From Gaiellasilicea sp963806955 (GTDB lineage Bacteria; Actinomycetota; Thermoleophilia; Gaiellales; Gaiellaceae), in contig CAWDZG010000002.1 in the NCBI GenBank assembly GCA_963806955.1, positions 124,001 to 188,000 on the forward strand: a DNA stretch of 64,000 nt, given 5' to 3'. Below are positions 26,160-35,293 of the stretch, one piece after another. Position 1 is the stretch's first letter. The number at the start of each line of letters is the position of its first letter. A model generated the notes under the pieces. The model saw nothing but the letters and a program-made list of their open reading frames with translations. It made no database searches and was not told where the DNA came from. A program made the translations under genes and the position numbers.

Positions 26160-29100
26160 CTACAGAGCCCCGGCGAGGGCGACGAGAACCGCAGCCTCCT
26201 CCGCCGTGAGCGACTTGCCTGACTGAGCCTCGACCTGGTTCACGAACGCGTGCAGGTCGGCCTCCTGCCCCTTGCGGTCGGACTTGGCCGCGGCCGCGTC
26301 GAGCTTCGAGCAGAGAGCGTTCGCGACGCCCTCCTTGTCGGCGTACTGCCGCACGAGCGAGCAGAGGCTCGCGAACGTCACCTGAACCTGGACGGTGGCG
26401 CGGTACTCGGTGACGCCGCCGTCGTCGTCACGGACCTTGCCGCCGACGCTGAGCGCGCCGACCGCGACCGACGTGCAGCTCGCAGTCGACGACGCCGAGT
26501 AGGCGCCGTAGCCGCTGCCGCAGTCGAACGCGTACTGCAGGCCCGCCACGTCGGCAGGTGCCGCATCCGTCGCGCCCGTGAGTGCGAGCGTGAACGGGAA
26601 GCCGGCCAGCGCGGTCGCCGGCGCGACGAAGGTCGCCGTCGGGGCGACGTTCGTCACGGTGACGGTTGCGGAGCTCACCGCGACGAGCCCGCCCGGGTCG
26701 GTCGCCCGGACGCGGATCGTCCGCGTCGCCGGGCCGTCGATCGTGGCCGCGGAGAACGTCGCCGTCTGCCCCGCGGTCTCGAACGTGCCGTCGTTGTCGA
26801 GGTCCCAGGCGTACGTGAGCGTGTCGCCGTCGGCGTCGCTCCCGGTCGCCGTGACGCCGACCGAGCCGCCTTCCGGCACCGTGTACGGCCCGCCGGCCGA
26901 CACGGCCGGCGCGTGGTTCAGCTGGAGCCCGATCACGACCGGGTCGTGGTCGGACGAGCGGTACGGGCCCGGGTCGTAGAACGTGTTCACCTGGTTGGCC
27001 GTCTTGAACTCGACGTTGTAGTCGAGCACGATCGGCTCGTCCGGGTTGATGTGCCAGTCGGTCACGCCCGTCACCTGGCTCGTCAGCGACGACGTCGCGA
27101 GCGCGTGGTCGAGGTAGCCCGACTCGCCGCTGAACACGTACGAGTAGGCGGAGAGACCGCCGTAGGCGCGGACGAGGTTCGTGTAGCCCGCACCTTCGAG
27201 CGTCGTGATCGGCGTCTCGAACGTGTACGAGTTGAGGTCGCCGATGATCAGGAAGTCGGGATCGCCGCTCCCGGTCGGGTCGGTGGCGAGCCAGTCGCCC
27301 AACGCCGCCGCGGCCTCCGTGCGCGTGCCGTTGCAGTTGCCCGAGCCGTCGGTGGCGTCGTCGCCGGCGCCGCACGCCGAGCCCTTCGACTTCAGGTGGT
27401 TGACCGCCACGGTCAGCTTCTGGCCCGAGCTCACGTGCTGGAACGTCTGCGCCAGCGTCGGCCGGTTGCGCGTGTCGACGAAGCGCGGGTCGACCGCCGA
27501 GGTCAGTAGCGCGAAGGCGCCGACCGGTGTCACGGCGGCCGGCTTGTAGATCAGCGCGACCTTGATCTCGTCGGTGCCGATCACGCCGGTGTCGACGTAG
27601 GCGTAGGTGCCGGCGCCCATCGCCGCATTGAGCGCGGCGACCAGCTCCGCGAGCGCGCTGTTCGGGCCCGCGTCGTTCTCGATCTCCATCAGGCCGACGA
27701 TGTCCGCGTTCATGGCGCTGAGCGCGCTGACCTCCTTCGCCTTCTGGCGGTCGAGCTCGAACTGCGTGTTCGCGCCGCGCGCGGTCGGGAAGCCGCCGCC
27801 GAGGCCGTTGCCGTTGAAGAAGTTGAGCACGTTGAACGAGGCGATCTTCAGGTTGCCGCCCACGGCACCCGGAGCGGGCGTGCGCAGGTTGGTGCCGGTG
27901 AACTCGACGAGGCCGACCGGCTGGATCCGGTAGTTCGAGAAGCGGAAGTCCATCACGCCGGTGAGGCCCGGCAGCGTGTCGCCGACGCGGAGCGTGTTCG
28001 TCGCCGAGAGGCCGCCCTGCGGGTACCGGGTCGGATCGATGTTCTGCTGGTTGTCGCCGTCGTCGAGGATGATCCGGCTGCGGTTGTTCTGGTCCATGAC
28101 GGCGAGGGCCGGAGCGCCCGGAGCCGCGACCGCGGTCGGGTTGTAGAGGCGGCCCGCACCCGAGAGGCTGACCTCGCCGAAGCGGCCGAGGCTGAAGACC
28201 TCCGTCGCGGTGAGCGTCTGGTCGTAGCGCACGAGCATGCCCTCGTACCGCTCGTGGTCGGTGATGCTCGCGACCGGCAAGCTGACCGGGGTCGCCGGGA
28301 CCGAGGCGCCGGTCGAGCAGACCGCCACGGCGCTGAGGGAGCTGAGCTGGGTCAGGCCGCTGAACTCGCCCGCCGTGCCGCGCACGCGGACGACGTCGCC
28401 CGCGTCCACGTCGACCCCGCTGCTCCCCGCGAAGACGAAGATGCCCTCCGAGGTGGCCGGGTCGGCGTCCTGGTCGGAGGTCTCCTCCTCGAGGTAGTAG
28501 CCGTTGAAGCCGCCCGTCTGCTGGTAGTCGCCGACGACGACGCCCTCGATCGTCTGCGTGCCGGTGAGGGCGGCGGTGAGGCCGCTCCCCTGGATCGCGT
28601 GGATCGGGGTCGCCGGGTCGCCGCAGATGAAGGCGTCGATCGTCGTGAAGGAGAAGATGTGGTTCGCCGCCATGTTGTCCGGCGGGTCGCTCGTATCCTG
28701 GTCGGTCACGTTCGCGGCCAGGATCGTGACCGTGCACGACTCGTTGGCGGCGAAGTCCGTGCCCGGATCGATCGTGAACGTGACCGGGCCACCTGTGTAG
28801 GAGGCCGTATGCGCGCCGCTCGTCGCACAGGTGATCGTGAACCACGTGCCGGTGACGTTCACCGGCTCGCTGAACGTGACGACGATGTCTGCGGCACGCG
28901 CGACGCCGGTGTCACCGCCGAGCGGCGTGGTGGCGGTGACGCGCGGAGCCTCCTCGGCCGGGATGCGCGGGTCGGGCGCGCCGACGGTGAAGTCGGCCGC
29001 GTTGTCGTCCGTGTCGGTACCGACGGAGTTGCGGCTGGCCGACGTCGTGTTGGAGAGCGTCGCAGTCGGACCGGTGCCCTCGAAGCAACTGGCAGAGGAG

Positions 29101-30110
29101 CCGTAACCGACGAAGTCGACGATCGCGCCCCCCGTCGGGCAGGAGCCCGCCAGTGCAGAGCTGTTCGAGACGAGCGCGACCTTGCCGCTCGTCGAGCTCA
29201 TCGCGATCGTGCCAATGACGTTGGGCGCCGGGAGCGGCGTCGTTCCGCCGGAGCCCTGCGCCTCCTGGACCAGATAGCGACCGCCGGCAGGGATCGAGCC
29301 GGTCAGAGGTGTGACCGCCCAGCTCGTGCCGGCCGAAGAGGCGTACTGCACCGACCAGCCGGCAACGCTGACGCTGCTCGCCGTCGGGTTGTGGAGCTCG
29401 ATGAAGTCGTTCGTGTAGGTGGCACCGGAGTTGCCTCCGCCGCCGTAGACCTCACTGACGACGAGGTGCGTCGCGGGCGGCGGGCCGCAGAGTGCTGCGG
29501 GGCTTGCGCTGTTCCGCGGCGCGGGCGCGCCGATCGTGAAGTCGGAGGCGTTGTTGTCGGTGTCCGTGCAGCCGAGCGCGTTGCGGAGCGCGGCGGTCGG
29601 ATTCGACAGGTTCGCCGTCGGCGCCGACTCTGAGCAGTTGGTCGCGCTGCCGTAACCGACGATGTCCACTGCACCCTGGACGACGGAGGGGCATCCCGTT
29701 CCGCCGGCGATCAGGGTGTCGTTTGTGGTCAGCGCGACCTTGCCCGCTGTTCCGGACATCGCGATCGAGCCCGTCGCGTCAGGAGTCGGGAGCGGGGTCG
29801 TCCCGCCCGCGCCCGCGGCCTGCTGCACGAGGTAGAAGCCGCCCGGCGCGATCGTGCCGCTCAGGGTGGTCTTCTGCCAAGTCGTGCCCGTCGAGGACGC
29901 GTACTGGACCGACCAGCCGGTGATGCTCACGGGGCTCGAGGTCCGGTTGTGCAGCTCGACGAAATCGTTGGTGTACGTGGCGCCGCTGTTGCCGCCGCCG
30001 CCGTAGACCTGGCTGATGACGACGTCCCCGGCTGCGAGTGCGTTAGCCGAGCCGACGAGTGTGAGCAGCGCGCCGACCAGCAGGCACAGCCGCAGCCGAA
30101 AGTGAGACAA
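26160..30110 (-). CDS. ExeM/NucH-type extracellular endonuclease with two lamin-tail domains
   Basis: About 1316 residues, exported. After a signal peptide (LCLLVGALLTLVGSANALAAG) come two lamin-tail domains, each beginning VYGGGGNSGATYTNDF, an SbsA-like Ig domain (TATTPLGGDTGVARAADIVV), an OB-fold segment (TIEGVVVGDYQQTGGFNGYY), and the endonuclease/exonuclease/phosphatase domain (IASFNVLNFFNG, LMEIENDAG, IIGDLNSY, RSSDHDPVV). A PKD/cadherin-like domain and a short C-terminal helical region follow. TTG 30110 has AAGGGGAGG seven bases upstream; TTG 30137 is an alternative start without one. Degrades external DNA to nucleotides for the downstream nucleotidase. Confidence 0.9.
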   Translation of the reverse strand: MSHFRLRLCLLVGALLTLVGSANALAAGDVVISQVYGGGGNSGATYTNDFVELHNRTSSPVSITGWSVQYASSTGTTWQKTTLSGTIAPGGFYLVQQAAGAGGTTPLPTPDATGSIAMSGTAGKVALTTNDTLIAGGTGCPSVVQGAVDIVGYGSATNCSESAPTANLSNPTAALRNALGCTDTDNNASDFTIGAPAPRNSASPAALCGPPPATHLVVSEVYGGGGNSGATYTNDFIELHNPTASSVSVAGWSVQYASSAGTSWAVTPLTGSIPAGGRYLVQEAQGSGGTTPLPAPNVIGTIAMSSTSGKVALVSNSSALAGSCPTGGAIVDFVGYGSSASCFEGTGPTATLSNTTSASRNSVGTDTDDNAADFTVGAPDPRIPAEEAPRVTATTPLGGDTGVARAADIVVTFSEPVNVTGTWFTITCATSGAHTASYTGGPVTFTIDPGTDFAANESCTVTILAANVTDQDTSDPPDNMAANHIFSFTTIDAFICGDPATPIHAIQGSGLTAALTGTQTIEGVVVGDYQQTGGFNGYYLEEETSDQDADPATSEGIFVFAGSSGVDVDAGDVVRVRGTAGEFSGLTQLSSLSAVAVCSTGASVPATPVSLPVASITDHERYEGMLVRYDQTLTATEVFSLGRFGEVSLSGAGRLYNPTAVAAPGAPALAVMDQNNRSRIILDDGDNQQNIDPTRYPQGGLSATNTLRVGDTLPGLTGVMDFRFSNYRIQPVGLVEFTGTNLRTPAPGAVGGNLKIASFNVLNFFNGNGLGGGFPTARGANTQFELDRQKAKEVSALSAMNADIVGLMEIENDAGPNSALAELVAALNAAMGAGTYAYVDTGVIGTDEIKVALIYKPAAVTPVGAFALLTSAVDPRFVDTRNRPTLAQTFQHVSSGQKLTVAVNHLKSKGSACGAGDDATDGSGNCNGTRTEAAAALGDWLATDPTGSGDPDFLIIGDLNSYTFETPITTLEGAGYTNLVRAYGGLSAYSYVFSGESGYLDHALATSSLTSQVTGVTDWHINPDEPIVLDYNVEFKTANQVNTFYDPGPYRSSDHDPVVIGLQLNHAPAVSAGGPYTVPEGGSVGVTATGSDADGDTLTYAWDLDNDGTFETAGQTATFSAATIDGPATRTIRVRATDPGGLVAVSSATVTVTNVAPTATFVAPATALAGFPFTLALTGATDAAPADVAGLQYAFDCGSGYGAYSASSTASCTSVAVGALSVGGKVRDDDGGVTEYRATVQVQVTFASLCSLVRQYADKEGVANALCSKLDAAAAKSDRKGQEADLHAFVNQVEAQSGKSLTAEEAAVLVALAGAL

Positions 30111-30284
30111 GCCGCATCCTCCCCTTGAATTGATCAAGCTCTCCCCAGAACTTCATCCGACCGTACCGGCCGGCTCCCGCGGGGACTCTAACCCTTACTC
30201 CGGCAACTGCCAACCCGCGGCTCGACTTCGACACGGGTCAGCAGGCATACTTCGAGGCGTTCCCGACGAAGGAGGTTGACGCAG

Positions 30285-30329
30285 ATGACAGATCTTGCCC
30301 CCTCCGCCCTCAGAGCTCCGCGGCTCTAG
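30285..30329 (+). CDS. Possible 14-aa leader peptide upstream of rsgA
   Basis: A perfect AAGGAGG lies nine bases before ATG 30285. The frame MTDLAPSALRAPRL ends at TAG 30327-30329. It is followed by a GC hairpin (30369-30393) and then rsgA. A strong ribosome site on a tiny frame before a ribosome-biogenesis GTPase suggests a translated leader that could sense translation (inference). Could be non-coding. Confidence 0.4.
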   Translation: MTDLAPSALRAPRL

Positions 30330-30368
30330 GGACGTCGGCCCCACTTTCCGGCTCCTGAGAGTCGCGCT

Positions 30369-30393
30369 CGGCGCGCGTCGCGTGCGCGCGCCG
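30369..30393 (+). promoter_or_regulatory. Hairpin between leader ORF and rsgA
   Basis: An 8-bp stem (CGGCGCGC / GCGCGCCG) with a 9-base loop sits 39 bp after the leader stop and 32 bp before the rsgA start. No U-tract follows. It could be an attenuator or a simple RNA structure. Confidence 0.4.
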
Positions 30394-30425
30394 GCCAATC
30401 CCACTTCTCGCACAAGGAGCCTCGC

Positions 30426-31502
30426 TTGAACGCACTGTCCGATCTCGGCTGGACCCCCGGCCACCACACCGAATTCGAGCCCCACGCGGGCGACGGTCAC
30501 GTCCCCGCACGCGTCACAGCGCAGCACCGCGGCGTCTACATCGTCCTGTCCGAGGACGGAGAGCTGCGCGCCGACCTCGCCGGGCGGTTGTCCCACGAGG
30601 CGGCGGGAGCCGGCGACCTGCCGGCAGTCGGCGACTGGGTCGCCGTCGCGGCCCGTCCGGACGAGGGAGCGGGGACGATCCACGCCGTCTTCGCGCGGCG
30701 GACGAAGTTCTCGCGGAAGGTGGCGCTGGATGCAGCCGAGGAGCAGGTGCTCGCCGCGAATGTCGACGCGGTCTTCCTGCTCATGTCCCTGAACGAGGAC
30801 TTCAACCTGCGCCGGCTCGAGCGCTATCTCGCGACGGCGTGGGAGAGCGGCGCCCAGCCGGTGATCGTGCTGACGAAGACGGATCTCTGCCCGGACTACG
30901 CGCTGCGCGTCCTCGAGGTCGAGGCGATTGCGTTCGGCGTCCCCGTCCATGCGATCTCGAACCTCACCGGCGAGGGGCTCGAGCTCGTGCGCACCCATCT
31001 GGCACCTGGCCGCACGGTGGCGCTGCTCGGGTCGTCCGGAGTCGGCAAGTCGACGCTCGTGAACACGCTCGCAGGCGAGGAGCTCCTGGCGACCCAGCCG
31101 ATCCGCGAGGACGACGGCGAAGGCCGGCACACCACCACGCACCGGCAGCTCGTGCTCCTGCCCGGCGGCGGTCTCGTCCTGGACACGCCGGGGATGCGCG
31201 AGCTCCAGCTCTGGGAGTCCTCGGACGGGCTGTCGGAGACGTTCACCGACGTCGAGGAGCTGGCCGTGCAGTGCCGGTTCTCCGACTGCGCCCATCGCAC
31301 CGAGCCCGGCTGCGCGATCCGGGCGGCGATCGACGACGGCACGCTGCCGCTCGAGCGCTGGGAGAGCTACAAGAAGCTGCAGCGCGAGCTCGCGCACCTC
31401 GAGCGCCGGCTCGACAAGCGGTTGCAGGCCGAGGAACGGAAGCGCTGGGCCAAGGCCGGCGCGGAGGGCCGCGCGAACATGAGGGCGAAAGGCAGGCGCT
31501 GA
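30426..31502 (+). CDS. rsgA: Ribosome small-subunit-dependent GTPase RsgA
   Basis: A 358-residue circularly permuted GTPase that helps late maturation of the 30S subunit. An N-terminal OB-fold precedes the GTPase motifs in permuted order: G4 VLTKTDL, then G1 GSSGVGKSTLVNTLAG and G3 LDTPGMRE. The zinc knuckle is CRFSDCAHRTEPGC. The C-terminal tail is very basic. TTG 30426 has AAGGAG upstream. A short leader frame and hairpin precede it. All family residues are present. Confidence 0.95.
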   Translation: MNALSDLGWTPGHHTEFEPHAGDGHVPARVTAQHRGVYIVLSEDGELRADLAGRLSHEAAGAGDLPAVGDWVAVAARPDEGAGTIHAVFARRTKFSRKVALDAAEEQVLAANVDAVFLLMSLNEDFNLRRLERYLATAWESGAQPVIVLTKTDLCPDYALRVLEVEAIAFGVPVHAISNLTGEGLELVRTHLAPGRTVALLGSSGVGKSTLVNTLAGEELLATQPIREDDGEGRHTTTHRQLVLLPGGGLVLDTPGMRELQLWESSDGLSETFTDVEELAVQCRFSDCAHRTEPGCAIRAAIDDGTLPLERWESYKKLQRELAHLERRLDKRLQAEERKRWAKAGAEGRANMRAKGRR

Positions 31503-32459
31503 TCATCCGGCCACGTTCGGGTTGCCGGGGGTGGCGACCGGCGTGAACACCCAGTCCGCGGCGGCGTCGTCGGTGTCGACGCCGTCGGGGATCCGCGACA
31601 GCGAGCCCTGCATCGAGTCGGAGTCGGCCACCGAAGCGGGCAGCCCCTCGCCCTCGACGAGGTCGAACGTGTACGCGCCGATCCGCCCCGAGTGCACCGG
31701 CCCCTCGTACGAGAGCGCGTCGAGCACCTCCGTGTCGACCACGTCGTAGAGCGCGACCGCGTCGGACGGGCCGTTCTGTGCCTCGACCGGCACCTTGAGG
31801 TAGTCGCCGGCGAGCAGGGCGCCGCTCAGCGACACGCGCAGGTACTCGGCGCCCGTGTCGCCGTCGACCAGGACGATCGCGAGCCCGCCCAGGTCGGCGG
31901 TGCCGCGACCGGCGTTGAAGAGCTCGACGTAACCGCCCCCGTCCACCCCCGGCTGGTCGTAGTCGATCTCGTTCAGCATCAGCCTGGGCAGTGCATACGG
32001 GTCGTCCGCCGCCCGACAGCTGAGGGTGACCGCGCCGTAGTCGTCGGTGCGGACACGGAGCGCGCCCCACTGGCCCGCGGCGGTCGTGCAGCCCGTGCCC
32101 TCCAGCGCGGTGACGGAGACGGGGCCTGGGGGTCCCTGCGGCCCGGTGGCGCCGCGCGGTCCGGCAGGGCCCGCCAGACCGTTCGTGCCTGCCGGCCCAG
32201 GGCTTCCTGCCGGCCCGGCAGGCCCCGTAGCACCGGGCAGGCCCTGGGGGCCGGCGACATTCCACTGCAGCGGCTGCTCGTCGCTCTTGCACGATGTGCC
32301 CGCCGCCGGCACCCGGAGCACTCCCGTCGACTTGGCCCTGCAGGCATTGATCACACCGTCGCCCGCCAGCGCGGACAGTCCCGCGCCGGCGAGCCCCGCG
32401 ACGAGCCCGATCGCCAGCGTCGCAACCGCGGCGACCCGAAGTCTGCGTTCAGCCGACAT
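31503..32459 (-). CDS. Collagen-like repeat protein with C-terminal lamin-tail domain
   Basis: A 318-residue exported or surface protein. It has a signal or anchor helix (VAAVATLAIGLVAGLAGAGL), a short Cys-containing segment (GVINACRAKSTG, then AAGTSCKSDE), and about 15 uninterrupted Gly-X-Y triplets starting GPQGLPGATG. A linker with two Cys follows, then a lamin-tail domain beginning LPRLMLNEIDYDQPG. The lamin-tail fold recurs in the nuclease at 26160. Its ATG lies in the stop region of a similar upstream gene (11-bp overlap). Function unknown; a surface fibre or adhesin is plausible (inference). Confidence 0.85.
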   Translation of the reverse strand: MSAERRLRVAAVATLAIGLVAGLAGAGLSALAGDGVINACRAKSTGVLRVPAAGTSCKSDEQPLQWNVAGPQGLPGATGPAGPAGSPGPAGTNGLAGPAGPRGATGPQGPPGPVSVTALEGTGCTTAAGQWGALRVRTDDYGAVTLSCRAADDPYALPRLMLNEIDYDQPGVDGGGYVELFNAGRGTADLGGLAIVLVDGDTGAEYLRVSLSGALLAGDYLKVPVEAQNGPSDAVALYDVVDTEVLDALSYEGPVHSGRIGAYTFDLVEGEGLPASVADSDSMQGSLSRIPDGVDTDDAAADWVFTPVATPGNPNVAG

Positions 32460-33447
32460 TGGCTGCTCCCTGCGTGACGGTCGTCGTGAACGCCCAGTCG
32501 GCGGCGGCGTCGTCGGTGTCGCTGCCGTTCGGGATCCGCGCGAGCGAGCCGGTGACGGTGTTCGAGTCCGCGACCGAGACGGGCAGCATCGTGCCCTCGA
32601 CGAGGTCGTACGTCGAGCCACCGATCGTGGCGCTCTCGATCGAGCCCTCGTACGAGAGCGCGTCGAGCAGCGCACCACCGGCGCCGAGCAGGGCGACGCC
32701 GTCCGGCGCGCCGTTCTGGGGATCGACGGAGACGACCTGATACGCGCCGGCGGCCAGCGTGCCGCTGAGCGTCCGGCGCAGGTACTCCGCGCCCGTCCCG
32801 CCGTCGACGAGCACGAGTGCGACGCCCGTCAGGTCGGCGGCGCTGCCGCCGGCGTTGTAGATCTCGACGAAGCCGTCGCTGTCGGCGCCGACCTGGTCGT
32901 AGTCGATCTCGTTCAGCACGAGGCGTGCCGGGCCGGGCAGGCGGCGGCGGTGTCGACGCCGCCTCGCAGGTGAGGACGATCGCGCCGTCGAGCTCGGTCT
33001 CGACCGTCACGGTGCCCGCCGAGCCGTCCTCGGCCGTGCACGCGACGCCGTCGAGCACCGCGATCGAGTCGATCGTCCCCGGCGCGCCCGCCGGCCCCTG
33101 CGGTCCTTGCGGTCCCGCCGGGCCGGCCGGGCCCGCAGCCCCGGGCTCTCCTGCAGGGCCTGCCGCCCCGTCCTTGCCGTCCGCCCCGTTCTTGCCGTCG
33201 AGACCCGCCGGTCCTGCAGGCCCGGCCGGGCCGCGGACGTTCCAGGTCAGCCGCTGCTCCGAGCGCTTGCAGGACTTGCCTGCCGACGGGACGAGCAGCA
33301 CACCGGAGCGGTGCCGGCAGGCGTCGATCACGATCCGTCGTCCAGGACGGTGTCGAGTCCCGCCTGCGGCACCGCCGACCGTGAGGGCGAGCGCGCCGAC
33401 GCCGACCGCAGAGCGCGCAGCGCGACCCGTCGAATTCGTGCCTCCAT
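32449..33447 (-). pseudogene. Second collagen-like/lamin-tail protein, several frameshifts
   Basis: A tandem paralogue of the previous gene. ATG 33447 has GAGGAGG just upstream. The order of parts is the same: signal segment, VIDACRHRSGVLLVPSAGKSC, about 17 Gly-X-Y triplets (many with Lys/Asp such as GKNGADGKDG), then a lamin-tail domain beginning LVLNEIDYDQVG. The frame changes about three times between 33340 and 33420 and once near 32935-32950 (in a GGC run), with net change zero. Compensating single-base shifts look like sequence error rather than decay, because each segment is well preserved. Confidence 0.7.
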
Positions 33448-33577
33448 CGTTCCTCCTCGTGAGCTGGGAGGAATCGTGATAGCCGGGGCAGCCCGGCCTG
33501 CCTAGTGGCCGAAACGGCCGCACCCGCCCGAAACGGACGGTTCTGCGCGCGAATTTCTCCACACTCGACACACTTCC

Positions 33578-34550
33578 GTGATCGAGCTCCGCTTCCAGAT
33601 TCCCGACCCGCGCAGGCGACTCGCGGCCGTCCGCCTCGCGCACGCGCTCCGCCACCTGCTCCCGCACGAGCTCGTCCGGCGCGGCCGCAGCTGGGAGCTG
33701 ACCGCCCCCGCGCCCGACGTCGCGCGCTTCGAGTACCAGCTCGAGCTGGTCGACGGGCAGGGCGGGAGCGAATGGATCCTCGATCCCGACAACCCGAAGA
33801 CGGCGAGCGGACCGTGGGGCGAGAAGTCGGTCTGGGAGGAGCCCGGCTACGAGCCGCCGGCCTGGCTCGAGACCGGCGACCCGGAAGAGGCCGAGGAGGT
33901 CACGATCGCGAGCCGCATCCTCAAGACGGAGCTGCCGGCGCTGATCTGGGCTCACCCGGATGCCACCGCGGACAGCCCGATGCTCGTCGCCCACGACGGG
34001 CCGGAGTACGCCGAGCACTCGGCGCTCCTGCCGCTCCTCGCGACGCTGCCACCGCTACGGGCGACGCTCCTCGGCCCTGTCGACCGGAACGAGACGTACT
34101 CAGCCTCGGCGCGCTACTCCCGCGCGCTCGCCGACGAGATCCTCCCCTCCCTCCCGCCGGCCCCGGCCCGGATCGGCCTCGGCGCGAGCCTCGGCGCACT
34201 CGCGCTCTTCCACGTCCACCGCCGCCATCCCGACAGCTTCGACGCGCTCTTCCTCCAGTCCGGCAGCTTCTTCCGCCGAGCCGACGCGCCACGAGCGGAA
34301 CTTCCCCCGTTACGAGCGGATCGCCCGCTTCGTCGGCGGTGCCCATCGCAACCGGCCGGAGCGGACGATCCCGATCGTGCTCGGCTGCGGCACGGTCGAG
34401 GAGAACCTGCCCGCGAACCGAGCGCTCGAGGAGTCGCTGCGGAAGCGCGGCTACGACGCGCGGCTGCACGAGTTCCGCGACGGCCACAACTGGGTGGCCT
34501 GGCGCGACTCCCTCGAGCCGCACCTGCGACGGCTGTTGCAGAGAATCTGA
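33578..34550 (+). pseudogene. Enterochelin-esterase-like (Fes-type) alpha/beta hydrolase, one frameshift
   Basis: GTG 33578 begins an N-terminal E-set-like domain (RFEYQLELVDGQGGSEWILDPD). It is followed by an esterase D/Fes-type hydrolase: LLGPVDRNETYS, the nucleophile elbow GLGASLGALALF with Ser, and a C-terminal HEFRDGHNWVAWRD holding the catalytic His. A +1 shift near 34285-34291 separates FFRRADA from HERNFPRYERI. Removing one base gives about 323 residues. It heads an operon with a second esterase and an ATP-grasp enzyme, so it may hydrolyse an ester or depsipeptide made or handled by them (inference). Confidence 0.78.
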
Positions 34551-34552
34551 GC

Positions 34553-35293
34553 GTGGAACGACGCGAGCTCAAGCTGTGGTCACCCGCGATCGGCGCCGAG
34601 GGCACGGTGCTCGCCTACGGCCACTGGGGCCGGCCGCTGCTCGCCTTCCCCTCGCAGGAAGGCCCGGCCTGGCAGTACGAGGAGCGCGGGATGATCGACG
34701 CGGTCGGCGGCCTGATCGAGGCCGGTCGCGTGAAGGTGTACGCGGTCGGCAGCTTCGACTCGGGCAGCTGGTATCGCGACGACCTGCCGCTGGAGGGGCG
34801 CGCGCGCCTGCACGGGCTCTACGAGGACTGGATCGTGAACCAGGTCGCGCCCTTCATCCACGACGACTGCGGCGGCGCCGGCGAGATCGCCGTCACCGGC
34901 GTCTCGTTCGGCGCCTACCACGCGGCCAACTTCGCGCTCCGGCGCGCCGACCTCTTCCCGCTCGCGATCTGCCAGAGCGGGGTCTACGACGTCTCGGTGG
35001 TGGGCGGCGGCGAGCGCGGCGACGCCGTCTACTTCAACAATCCCGCGGACTACGTGGACCACCTCGGCGGCGAGCACCTCGACTGGCTGCGCACGCGCGC
35101 CAGCCTGCTGCTCCTCGCCGGGCAGGGCCAGTGGGAGGACACGACCGGCGCGCTCGAGAGCACACGGCGCTTCGCCGGGCAGCTCGCGGCGAAGGGGATC
35201 CGGCACGAGCTCGATCTGTGGGGCCACGACTCGGCGCACGACTGGCCCGCGTGGCGCGCCCAGATCGCTCATCATCTGCCCCGGCTCCTGTGA
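34553..35293 (+). CDS. Esterase D-family alpha/beta hydrolase
   Basis: A 246-residue esterase. AYGHWGRPLLAFPSQEG forms the oxyanion region, TGVSFGAYHAANFAL carries the nucleophilic Ser, and LWGHDSAHDWPAW holds the catalytic His. Similar proteins are annotated as esterases acting on acyl esters. It begins at GTG 34553, 2 bp after the previous stop, and its own stop overlaps the ATP-grasp start (GTGA). Cytoplasmic by sequence: no signal peptide. Confidence 0.9.
   Translation: MERRELKLWSPAIGAEGTVLAYGHWGRPLLAFPSQEGPAWQYEERGMIDAVGGLIEAGRVKVYAVGSFDSGSWYRDDLPLEGRARLHGLYEDWIVNQVAPFIHDDCGGAGEIAVTGVSFGAYHAANFALRRADLFPLAICQSGVYDVSVVGGGERGDAVYFNNPADYVDHLGGEHLDWLRTRASLLLLAGQGQWEDTTGALESTRRFAGQLAAKGIRHELDLWGHDSAHDWPAWRAQIAHHLPRLL

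Noticed and set aside
26250..29633. Long plus-strand frames opposite the extracellular nuclease
   Set aside because: No motif and shadow composition; the nuclease domains on the minus strand are clear.
32050..33260. Tandem DNA repeat or assembly collapse in the Gly-Pro-Ala region
   Set aside because: The repeat is at protein level (Gly-X-Y); codons vary and both genes have distinct flanks, so these are collagen-like segments.
33505..35289. Plus-strand continuation upstream of the ATP-grasp enzyme as one giant protein
   Set aside because: It reads the two esterase genes out of frame; the real ATP-grasp starts at GTG 35290 overlapping the esterase stop.
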